A DNA stretch of 64,000 nucleotides from Sphingomonas suaedae. Its GTDB lineage: Bacteria; Pseudomonadota; Alphaproteobacteria; Sphingomonadales; Sphingomonadaceae. A program made the translations under genes and the position numbers. The notes under the pieces were generated by a model that did no database searches, was not told the DNA's origin, and was given only the letters and a program-made list of their open reading frames with translations. Below are positions 35,645-42,792 of the stretch, piece by piece. The stretch spans positions 2,664,001 through 2,728,000 of the forward strand of contig NZ_CP042239.1 in the NCBI RefSeq assembly GCF_007833215.1, read 5' to 3'. The first letter of the stretch is position 1; each line of letters starts with the position of its first letter.

Positions 35645-36751
35645 ATGAGCGCGCCAGCCGATTTCCAGCATGATGCGGCCGATGGCGGCACGCTGCGTTT
35701 CAGCGGCAATCTGTCGCTTCGCGCGATCGGTGATCTTGCCGACCGGCTTGGTTCGGTCGAGGGGCCGGTGCGCACGCTCGACATGCAGGGAATCGATCGG
35801 CTCGATACCGTCGGCGCCTGGCTGGTCCACCGCTTCGCGCGCGACCATGATGCCAGGGTCGTCGGCCTCGACAGCAACCAGCAACTGTTGTTCGATCATG
35901 TCGCACAGGCCGATCATCCGATCGCCACGCCTGCGCGCCCGCTGGGCCCCTTTGCGCAATTGCTCGCCGAAATCGGCGAGGCCGTGGTGCAGGCGTTCCA
36001 GACGCTCTACGGCCTGCTCGGCTTCATGGGCGCGACCGCGGTTGCCGCCGGGCGCGTGATCGCCAATCCGCGCCGCTTTCGCTACCATGCAACGGTCCAT
36101 CGGTTCGAAGTGGTCGGCGTTTCGGCGCTGGGCATCATCGGGTTGATGAGCTTTCTGATCGGGATCGTCATCGCGCAACAGGGCGCGGTGCAGCTGCGCC
36201 AGTTCGGTGCCGAGGTGTTCACGATCAACCTGGTCGGGCGGATCACGTTGCGCGAGCTCGGCATTCTGATGACCGCGATCATGGTCGCTGGCCGCTCCGG
36301 CTCCGCCTTCGCCGCGCAGCTCGGCACGATGAAACTGACTGAAGAGATCGATGCGATGCGCACCATCGGCGTCAGTCCGATGGAGGCGCTGGTCTTGCCG
36401 CGCGTGCTGTCGGCGGTGCTGATGCTCCCGCTGCTCGGCTTCTACGCATCGCTGATCGGGATGATCGGCGGCGGTCTGCTCTGCTGGATCGCGCTCGACA
36501 TCCCGCCGATCACCTTCGTCCAGCGCATCCGCGAAGTGGTGCCCATCACCGATCTCTATGTCGGGCTGGTCAAGGCACCGGTGTTCGGCGCGATCATCGC
36601 CATGGCGGGCTGTTACCAGGGGATGCAGGTCGAGGGCGACGCCGAACAGGTCGGCACCCGCACCACCACCGCCGTGGTTCAGGCGATCTTCCTCGTCATC
36701 GTGCTCGATGCCTTTTTCGCGGTGTTCTTTACCGAAGTGGGGTGGAACTGA
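35645..36751 (+). CDS. mlaE: MlaE-family lipid ABC transporter permease with N-terminal STAS domain
   Basis: Permease of a Mla-type phospholipid transporter, 368 residues. Residues 1-100 look like a STAS domain (LRFSGNLSLRAIGDLADRL, VRTLDMQGIDRLDTVGAWLVHRFA), equivalent to the separate MlaB subunit of E. coli. The rest is the MlaE core (FEVVGVSALGIIGLMSFLIGIVIAQQ, IMVAGRSGSAFAAQLGTMKLTEEIDAM, LVLPRVLSAVLMLPLLGFYA). The start at 35645 is chosen because AAGGA lies at suitable distance; ATG 35636 is 3 codons upstream. Its TGA overlaps the ATG of mlaF (TGATG). Confidence 0.93.
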   Translation: MSAPADFQHDAADGGTLRFSGNLSLRAIGDLADRLGSVEGPVRTLDMQGIDRLDTVGAWLVHRFARDHDARVVGLDSNQQLLFDHVAQADHPIATPARPLGPFAQLLAEIGEAVVQAFQTLYGLLGFMGATAVAAGRVIANPRRFRYHATVHRFEVVGVSALGIIGLMSFLIGIVIAQQGAVQLRQFGAEVFTINLVGRITLRELGILMTAIMVAGRSGSAFAAQLGTMKLTEEIDAMRTIGVSPMEALVLPRVLSAVLMLPLLGFYASLIGMIGGGLLCWIALDIPPITFVQRIREVVPITDLYVGLVKAPVFGAIIAMAGCYQGMQVEGDAEQVGTRTTTAVVQAIFLVIVLDAFFAVFFTEVGWN

Positions 36752-37563
36752 TGACCGCCCCGACCTTCGATGACGGTGACGCGATCATCCGCGTCCGCAA
36801 CCTGCGCAACAGCTTCGGCGAGCAGGTGGTCCACGACAATCTCGATCTCGACGTGCGGCGCGGCGAGATCCTGGGCGTGGTCGGCGGGTCCGGTACCGGC
36901 AAGTCGGTGCTGATGCGTTCGATCATCGGCCTGCAGCCGCCCGATCATGGCGAAGTCCATGTCTTTGGCGAGCCGGTGCTGGGAGCGAATGACGATCAGG
37001 CGTTCGAGATTCGCCGCCGCTGGGGCGTGCTGTTCCAGGGCGGTGCGCTGTTCTCGACCCTGACCGTGTCGGAGAATGTCCAGGTCCCGCTCAAGGAATT
37101 CTACCCCCAGCTCGATCAGGGGCTGCTCGACGAGATCGCTGCGTACAAGGTGGTGATGACCGGGCTGCCCCCCAATGCGGGGCCGAAATATCCCGCCGAG
37201 CTGTCGGGCGGCATGAAGAAGCGCGCGGGACTTGCGCGCAGCCTGGCGCTCGATCCCGAACTGCTGTTCCTCGACGAACCGACCGCCGGGCTCGATCCGA
37301 TCGGCGCTGCGGCGTTCGATGAACTCACGCGTTCGCTTCAGCAGACGTTGGGGCTGACGGTCTTCCTCATCACCCATGATCTCGATACGCTCTACGCGAT
37401 CTGCGATCGCGTCGCGGTGCTCGCCGACAAGCGGGTGATCGCGGTGGGGACGATCGACGAACTTCTCGCGCTGGATCACCCGTGGATTCAGGAATATTTC
37501 AATGGCCCGCGCGGCCGCGCGGCGGTGTCCAGCGCGGAACGCGCGGCTGCCAAGGGGGCTTAA
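36751..37563 (+). CDS. mlaF: MlaF-family lipid ABC transporter ATP-binding protein
   Basis: ATPase partner of the MlaE-like permease, 270 residues. Walker A: VVGGSGTGKSVLMRSI. A MlaF-typical FQGGALFSTLTVSENV follows, then the signature ELSGGMKKRAGLARSLALDPELLFLDEPTAGLDPIG and the switch His in FLITHDLDTLYAICDRV. The ATG at 36751 overlaps the mlaE stop; a GTG 9 bases earlier is unlikely. It provides energy for moving phospholipids between the inner membrane and the periplasmic MlaD ring; direction is still debated for this family. Confidence 0.95.
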   Translation: MTAPTFDDGDAIIRVRNLRNSFGEQVVHDNLDLDVRRGEILGVVGGSGTGKSVLMRSIIGLQPPDHGEVHVFGEPVLGANDDQAFEIRRRWGVLFQGGALFSTLTVSENVQVPLKEFYPQLDQGLLDEIAAYKVVMTGLPPNAGPKYPAELSGGMKKRAGLARSLALDPELLFLDEPTAGLDPIGAAAFDELTRSLQQTLGLTVFLITHDLDTLYAICDRVAVLADKRVIAVGTIDELLALDHPWIQEYFNGPRGRAAVSSAERAAAKGA

Positions 37564-37566
37564 GGC

Positions 37567-38538
37567 ATGGAAACCCGGTCAAATCATGTGCTGGTCGGCG
37601 CGGTCGTGCTGATCCTGCTCGCCGTGCTGGCGCTGTTCACCGTGTGGCTCGCGCGCGTCAGCACGACCAGCGAGAAGGAATATGACATCTTCTTCAAACA
37701 GGCGGTCGACGGTCTGAACAAGGGCTCGCAGGTCGCCTTTTCCGGCGTGCCCGCTGGTCAGGTGAAGGAAATCGGTCTGTTCAAGCCCGACCCCAGCCTG
37801 GTGCGCGTGCGGATCGCGGTGAACAGCGACGTGCCGATCCTGCAGGGCACCACGGCGACGATCCAGGGCGTTGGCTTTACCGGGGTCAGCCAGATCCAGC
37901 TCGACGGCGCGGTCAAGGGTGCGGCGCCGATCGTCTGTCCGGAAACCAATCCGCGCGCGGTCTGCCCGCTCGGCGTGCCGGTGATTCCGACCAAACAGGG
38001 CGGGCTAGGTGCTCTGCTCAACTCGGCACCGCGCCTGCTCGAACGACTCTCGACGCTCACCGAACGGCTCACCGAATTGCTGTCCGACCGCAATCAGGCG
38101 TCGATCAGCGGCATCCTTGCCAACACCGAACGGCTGACCGGGGAACTGGCCAAGGGCGCGCCCGACATGCGCGCGGCCATTGCCGAACTGCGCAACACGG
38201 TGAAACAGGCGGGCTATGCCGCCGAGAAGATCGGCGACATGGCCGCGACCACCGACCGTGTCCTGGGCGACGAGGTATCCCCGGCGATGAGGGACCTGCG
38301 GGGCGCCATCGCTTCGGCCGACCGCAGCATGAAGGCGCTTGAGCGGACATTGGGCAAAGCGGATACCGGGATCGACGCGGTTTCGAGCAAGACGATCCCC
38401 GAGATCAATCAGCTGATTCAGGACCTGCGCCAGATGACCGCCGCGCTCGCCTCGGTCGCGGAAAAGATCGATCGCGAGGGAGCCGGGTCGATCCTGGGAT
38501 CGCCCAAGCTTCCCGACTATGAACCCAGGAAGAAGTGA
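37567..38538 (+). CDS. mlaD: MlaD-family (MCE domain) lipid-binding protein
   Basis: Periplasmic MCE protein of 323 residues anchored by one N-terminal helix (HVLVGAVVLILLAVLALFTVWLA). The MCE domain spans about residues 38-115 (FFKQAVDGLNKGSQVAFSGVPAGQVKEIGLF, TIQGVGFTGVSQIQLDG). The C-terminal half is long and helical (about 150-300), longer than E. coli MlaD and closer to the alphaproteobacterial form. It starts 3 bases after mlaF. The MCE ring is the known lipid conduit. No mlaC-like gene is in the operon. Confidence 0.93.
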   Translation: METRSNHVLVGAVVLILLAVLALFTVWLARVSTTSEKEYDIFFKQAVDGLNKGSQVAFSGVPAGQVKEIGLFKPDPSLVRVRIAVNSDVPILQGTTATIQGVGFTGVSQIQLDGAVKGAAPIVCPETNPRAVCPLGVPVIPTKQGGLGALLNSAPRLLERLSTLTERLTELLSDRNQASISGILANTERLTGELAKGAPDMRAAIAELRNTVKQAGYAAEKIGDMAATTDRVLGDEVSPAMRDLRGAIASADRSMKALERTLGKADTGIDAVSSKTIPEINQLIQDLRQMTAALASVAEKIDREGAGSILGSPKLPDYEPRKK

Positions 38539-39164
38539 GCCCGATGATGCGAACCCGCCTCCTCCTCCCCGCGCTGCTCGCCGCGCTGCCGCTCGGCGGC
38601 TGCATCAGCTTCGGCTCGAACCCGCCCCCTTCCCTGCTCACCCTCAATGCCGACGCCACGGTCGCGGTGGGGGAGACCGCCAGTTCGGCCAATGCGCGTT
38701 CGATCACCATCGCGGTGCCGGGCGTGCCGCAGGAACTGGCAGTGACCCGCATCCCGGTGCGCAGCGGCGACACCAGCGTTGCCTATCTCAAGGATGCGCA
38801 ATGGGTCGAAACCCCCAATCGCCTGTTCGCGCGGATGCTGTCCGATACGATCACCGCGCGCACCGGCCGTGTCGTGTTGACGACACGCGTATCGCTTGGG
38901 GATCCCGGCGCGCGGCTGGGCGGCGACCTGCGCCAGTTCGGGGTCGATGCCACTGCCAGTGAGGCGGTCGTCGTCTATGACGCGACGCTGGTGCGCGACC
39001 GCCCCGCCTCCAGCGACGGCGCCCGCCCCGTGATGCCCTATGAAAAGCGCCGCTTCGAGGCGCGCGTGCCGATGGCCGAACTCACCCCCGCCGCTGCGGG
39101 CACCGCGCTAAACCAGGCGGCGAACAAGGTGGCGGGCGAGGTCGCCGAGTGGGTGGGGAAATAG
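38535..39164 (+). CDS. ABC-type transport auxiliary lipoprotein (PqiC-like)
   Basis: Lipoprotein of 209 residues with signal peptide LLLPALLAALPLGGC and lipobox Cys. The remainder matches the PqiC/DUF330 type found beside MCE transporters (ITIAVPGVPQELAVTRIPVRSG, VAYLKDAQWVETPNRLFARMLSDTI, NQAANKVAGEVAEWV). In PqiC this partner forms an outer-membrane ring closing the MCE tunnel. The GTG at 38535 is taken as start from the GTGA overlap with mlaD and AGGA 4 bases upstream; ATG at 38544 or 38547 is possible. Final gene of the lipid-transport operon. Confidence 0.87.
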   Translation: MSPMMRTRLLLPALLAALPLGGCISFGSNPPPSLLTLNADATVAVGETASSANARSITIAVPGVPQELAVTRIPVRSGDTSVAYLKDAQWVETPNRLFARMLSDTITARTGRVVLTTRVSLGDPGARLGGDLRQFGVDATASEAVVVYDATLVRDRPASSDGARPVMPYEKRRFEARVPMAELTPAAAGTALNQAANKVAGEVAEWVGK

Positions 39165-39221
39165 ACTGCTGAGACTGAATCGGCTTCGGTGAAGCGAGCC
39201 GGTGCCACGCGCTGAAAAGCG

Positions 39222-40094
39222 CTATGGCGCGCGCCGGACCGGCGGCATCACGTTGCAGATGTCCACCCCGCCTGAGGGCAGGTTGAAAAAGGGCGGCTGG
39301 CGATTCTCGCGCGCCTTGATCCAGGCGGCGAAACGGACATTGTCTGCGGCGCGATACTGGAAGCGCGGGCGCACGCTTTCGGGCAAGTCGCTGGCAAGCC
39401 TACCCCGCACGAACGGAACGTGCTGGCTTGTCTCCTTGTAGAGGCCAAGCCCGCCCTCGGTGCCGCGCGGCAGCGCCGACAAATGCTCGATCCCCTCGAG
39501 CACACGGCCGACGATCGCGATGTTGCGATCGAGATGGCGAGGCCCATGGCCGATCACCGCATAAAGATCGCCGCCGCTTCCCGTGCTCGGCGCCAGATCG
39601 CGCGCGACACCGACCATGGCATAGCAATGCGGGAGCCACGCGACCTGCCCATTGGTCGCCAGCGGCCAGCCATCGGCGCTGTGCCCGGTTGCGGTCGAAT
39701 AGGGGTCGGTGCGGGTGAGCCGCGTGACCGCGTCGAAGGCCGGCCAGTCATATTCGGCGGGCGGCCGGGCGATCACGCCCTCCGGCAGCGGCTTCTTCTC
39801 GGTCGGATCGCCCCATTGCACGACATAATTGTCGTGGACACGATAGACGCTTGCCGCGTCCCACCAACCGGCGGCCGCAAGCCTGCGGATATTGGCGACA
39901 TGGACCGGCGCGTAGCGCGGCGCGAGCCGGATCACGATCTGTCGCTCACCCGCCAGCGTCATCACCAGCAACTCTTCGGCGGGGATGTCGCGCCAATCGC
40001 TTTCGACCGGATCGGAAGGAAGCGGAGCCGCCGTGGCGGCCTGCACTGCGAGCGCGAGGAGCGAGGTCAGCATGGGCGCCAAGCTGTCACGCAT
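39222..40094 (-). CDS. Periplasmic cyclophilin-type peptidyl-prolyl isomerase
   Basis: Exported PPIase-like protein of 290 residues with signal peptide [18 protein letters not shown]. The cyclophilin fold is seen in [54 protein letters not shown], the gapped [47 protein letters not shown] part and an insert between them. It is longer than simple PpiA and may be divergent in the active site, so activity is not assured. The ATG at 40094 is chosen; ATG at 40073 would shorten the signal peptide. No clear ribosome binding site is visible for either. Confidence 0.85.
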   Translation of the reverse strand: MRDSLAPMLTSLLALAVQAATAAPLPSDPVESDWRDIPAEELLVMTLAGERQIVIRLAPRYAPVHVANIRRLAAAGWWDAASVYRVHDNYVVQWGDPTEKKPLPEGVIARPPAEYDWPAFDAVTRLTRTDPYSTATGHSADGWPLATNGQVAWLPHCYAMVGVARDLAPSTGSGGDLYAVIGHGPRHLDRNIAIVGRVLEGIEHLSALPRGTEGGLGLYKETSQHVPFVRGRLASDLPESVRPRFQYRAADNVRFAAWIKARENRQPPFFNLPSGGVDICNVMPPVRRAP

Positions 40095-40114
40095 GACGCG
40101 CGCGCGCAACGCGC

Positions 40115-40143
40115 TTGCGAAGCGGCAACCAAATCTCTACGCA
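40115..40143 (+). promoter_or_regulatory. Candidate promoter of tRNA-Ser
   Basis: TTGCGA (40115-40120), a 17-base spacer and TACGCA (40138-40143) lie 20 bases before the tRNA. The -10 match is weak. Confidence 0.4.
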
Positions 40144-40162
40144 GCGCGCTTCCAGCGAATGC

Positions 40163-40253
40163 GGAGCGGTGGCCGAGTGGTCGAAGGCGCTCGCCTGGAA
40201 AGTGAGTATACGGCAAAACCGTATCGAGGGTTCGAATCCCTCCCGCTCCGCCA
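40163..40253 (+). tRNA. tRNA-Ser(GGA)
   Basis: A complete class II tRNA of 91 nt. The acceptor stem GGAGCGG pairs with CCGCTCC, followed by discriminator G and an encoded CCA. The D-arm region starts TGGCCGAGTGGTCGAAGGC. The anticodon arm CTCGC/GTGAG holds the loop CTGGAAA with anticodon GGA at 40197-40199, reading UCC and UCU. A long variable arm (TACGG...CCGTA) identifies serine. The T-arm GGTTCGAATCC is intact. Confidence 0.98.
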
Positions 40254-40596
40254 CACTTCGTTCTCGCGGCTAGTCCGATTCGCTCATGCCTCTCACGCCC
40301 CGCTGCGGTATCGAATGCATATTACGGATTCGCCCCGATCGCTGGTGAAAGCGGGGCGCGGGGTCTCCGGTGGACAGAATGACAGTGCCATCGCGCCTCA
40401 CTCCGTACGAACTTTAGCGATCCTCCAATCGGGGAAGGCCAAGCTTCGGGCGAAATCGACTGCCACCATTCCACCGCCGTCCGCAGAGAGAAGACGGATC
40501 ATGGTAAATCGCGAAACGGGGCTCCATCGGGAATTTGTTGGTTGCGAATAGCTTGCAGCGCGCCGCCCATGGAGGCCAGATGCCGGTTCTGGTGCC
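40254..40596. other. 343-base region without a supported gene, downstream of tRNA-Ser
   Basis: No open frame here has convincing coding character, ribosome binding site or known domain. Parts of 40380-40560 are less GC-rich than the flanking genes. A minus-strand frame (about 40398-40502, MIRLLSADGGGMVAVDFARSL...) uses codons unlike the neighbours and is not called as a gene. No second copy of the tRNA 3' end was found in the window, so an integrated element cannot be shown. Confidence 0.5.
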
Positions 40597-42708
40597 CTAG
40601 AATTCGAACTCGTCCGCCGGCGCACCCTCGCGGCGGCGACGTTCGCGGACGGGCGGCGGCATGTCTTCGAACTCTTCCTCGCGCGGGACGTCACGGCGGG
40701 GGCGGATCATCTCGATGCTGCCGTCGCGATTGACGCGGACGCCCATCTCGCGGCCGCCGAAGCTGCCTTCGAACTCGATGGGGCCGTCGTCGATGAAATT
40801 CTCCGGGTCTTCGGTCAGGATGTCCGTGACATTCTCCACCACCGGCTCGGGTCGGGGACGCGCGGTCACGCCCAGCGCCTGGCTCATGAAATCGCGCCAG
40901 ATGCGCGCCGGGATGCCACCGCCCGCCAGCCCGCCATTGGGACTGTTGTCGTCATTGCCCAGCCAAACCCCGGTGACGATGCCATTGGCATAGCCCAGGA
41001 ATAGCGCGTCGCGATTGTCCTGCGTCGTCCCAGTCTTGCCGAACGTGTCGACCGACAGCGCGGCGGTGCGTCCAGTGCCGCCATCGACGGTCGCGGCGAG
41101 CAAGTCGCGCATCCCCTCCAACTCGCGCCGCGACAGCGACCGGGTTGCCCCGATCAGCCGCTCTGCCCAGCCGGGCGCGTCGGTGTCGGACAGGCCGTGC
41201 GGGCGCACCGGCGTGGTGCCGCTGGCGATGGCGGCATAGGCGGCGGTGAGTTCGAGCAGCGAGACGCTGGAGGTGCCGAGCGCGATCGATGCCTCATTGG
41301 GGATGGGCGAGGTGATGCCGAGATCGCGGGCGGCGCGGATCACTGCGGCGGGTCCGACCTGCTGGGTCAGCCGCGCGGCGGCGACGTTGCTCGACCGGGC
41401 AAACGCCTCACGCAAGGTGATGACCCCGCGATAGCGACCGTCGCTGTTCTTGGGACTCCATTTGCCGATCGTCACCGGTTCGTCGCGCACGGTGGAATCG
41501 GGGGTCATCCCGGCGCGCAGCGCGGCGAGATAGACGAACAGCTTGAAGGTCGAGCCCGGCTGGCGCTGCGCCTGGGTCGCGCGGTTGAACGGGGATTGCG
41601 CATAGCTCTTGCCCCCGACCATCGCGATCACCCGCCCGTCGGGGCGCATCGCGACGATCGCCACCTGTGCCTTGCGCAGCCCGGCATTGCGCACTGCGCG
41701 CTCGGCGGCGCGCTGCATCCGCGCTTCCAGCGTCGTCGTCACGGTCTGGTTGGTGGCGATCTCGCCCGAACGGTCGCGCGCTTCGGGCAGCACCCAGTCG
41801 GCGAAATAGGTGCCGCTGGGCAAGGTCTTGACCTTGGACAGGCGCAGCCGCGCGGGCTGGACCGCCTTGGCTTCCGCCTCGGTCAGGAAGCCGGCGTCGA
41901 CCATCGTGCCGATCACCACCGCCTGGCGTTCGCGCGCACCCTTGAGGTTCGAGGAGGGCGCGAGCCGCGAGGGCGCCTTGACCAGTCCGGCCAGCATTGC
42001 CGCCTGGGCGGTGGTGAGGTCCGTCGCCGGGCGGCTGAAATAATGGCGCGCGGCGGCGTCGAGGCCGTACTGATTGTCGCCGAAATAGACGTTGGAGAGA
42101 TAGCGCGAGAGAATCTCGTCCTTGGTCAGCCAGGCTTCGAGCCAGAAGGCGATCAGCACCTCCTGAAACTTGCGTCCGAAGGTGCGGTCGGAGTTCAGAA
42201 ACGCGTTCTTGGCGAGCTGCTGCGTGATCGTGCTGCCGCCCTGACGGCTATTGTCGGTGAACATGTTGTTGACGAAGGCGCGCAATATGCCGCGCGGATC
42301 GACACCGAGATGCGAGCGGAAGCGGCGATCTTCGACCGCGACGAACGCCTCGACGACATGGTCTGGCAGTTTCGCCGCATCGACCGGCTTGCCCACCACG
42401 GCGCCGGTGCGCGCGATCGGCGTCCCCTCGGCCGACAACAGGGTGATCGAGGGCGGCACCGGCGGTTCGAGCGACTTGCTGAGCGGCGCGGTGAACACCA
42501 GCCAGGCGACCGCAGCGATGAACAACAGGATGAGGATGCCGAGAATCCGGGGAATCCAGCGCCATTTGCGGCGCCGGACGATGACCGGAAGGTTGACCGT
42601 ATAGTCGCCGAGCGGCGGCTGCACGCCGCCGCCTGCGCCCGGGCCGGGCGGGGGCGGGATCGCGGCGCGGGGGTCCGCGATCTCGGGATAGAGGGTGTCG
42701 TAACGCAT
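40597..42708 (-). CDS. Class A penicillin-binding protein (bifunctional transglycosylase/transpeptidase)
   Basis: Peptidoglycan synthase of 703 residues. A cytoplasmic Pro-rich start is followed by one membrane helix (IPRILGILILLFIAAVAWLVF, about 55-75). The GT51 domain has VAVEDRRFRSHLGVDPRGI (catalytic Glu), GGSTITQQLAKNAFL and EILSRYLSNVYFGDNQYG. The transpeptidase has the nucleophile in PGSTFKLFVY (SxxK), then RSSNVAA (SxN) and FGKTGTTQDNRDALFLGY (KTG). The tail after residue 620 is acidic then Arg-rich, probably disordered. The ATG at 42708 is supported by a promoter that would start the mRNA just upstream of it. Confidence 0.95.
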   Translation of the reverse strand: MRYDTLYPEIADPRAAIPPPPGPGAGGGVQPPLGDYTVNLPVIVRRRKWRWIPRILGILILLFIAAVAWLVFTAPLSKSLEPPVPPSITLLSAEGTPIARTGAVVGKPVDAAKLPDHVVEAFVAVEDRRFRSHLGVDPRGILRAFVNNMFTDNSRQGGSTITQQLAKNAFLNSDRTFGRKFQEVLIAFWLEAWLTKDEILSRYLSNVYFGDNQYGLDAAARHYFSRPATDLTTAQAAMLAGLVKAPSRLAPSSNLKGARERQAVVIGTMVDAGFLTEAEAKAVQPARLRLSKVKTLPSGTYFADWVLPEARDRSGEIATNQTVTTTLEARMQRAAERAVRNAGLRKAQVAIVAMRPDGRVIAMVGGKSYAQSPFNRATQAQRQPGSTFKLFVYLAALRAGMTPDSTVRDEPVTIGKWSPKNSDGRYRGVITLREAFARSSNVAAARLTQQVGPAAVIRAARDLGITSPIPNEASIALGTSSVSLLELTAAYAAIASGTTPVRPHGLSDTDAPGWAERLIGATRSLSRRELEGMRDLLAATVDGGTGRTAALSVDTFGKTGTTQDNRDALFLGYANGIVTGVWLGNDDNSPNGGLAGGGIPARIWRDFMSQALGVTARPRPEPVVENVTDILTEDPENFIDDGPIEFEGSFGGREMGVRVNRDGSIEMIRPRRDVPREEEFEDMPPPVRERRRREGAPADEFEF

Positions 42709-42721
42709 GGAACCGGGCACT

Positions 42722-42750
42722 GTATTACGACACTAGAACAGTATCGGCAA
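42722..42750 (-). promoter_or_regulatory. Sigma-70-type promoter of the class A PBP gene
   Basis: On the minus strand TTGCCG (42745-42750), a 17-base spacer and TAATAC (42722-42727). The expected start is near 42715, leaving a leader of only about 7 bases before the ATG at 42708. Confidence 0.65.
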
Positions 42751-42787
42751 GCGCCCGCCGTTCCGCGCGCGACGGATCGGCGGGCGC
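42751..42787 (-). terminator. Hairpin after the S9 peptidase gene
   Basis: GCGCCCGCCG (42751-42760) and CGGCGGGCGC (42778-42787) form a perfect 10-bp stem with a 17-base loop, 5 bases after the peptidase stop. No T-run; it abuts the -35 element of the PBP promoter. Confidence 0.5.
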
Positions 42788-42792
42788 CCGGC

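Noticed and set aside
40163..40596. Integrated element at tRNA-Ser with attachment-site repeats
   Set aside because: No second copy of the tRNA 3' end and no integrase are in the window; kept only as a gene-free region.
42721..42745. LexA-type operator (CTGT...ACAG) upstream of the PBP gene
   Set aside because: The two halves are 14 bases apart instead of 8, and the bases are better explained by a sigma-70 promoter.
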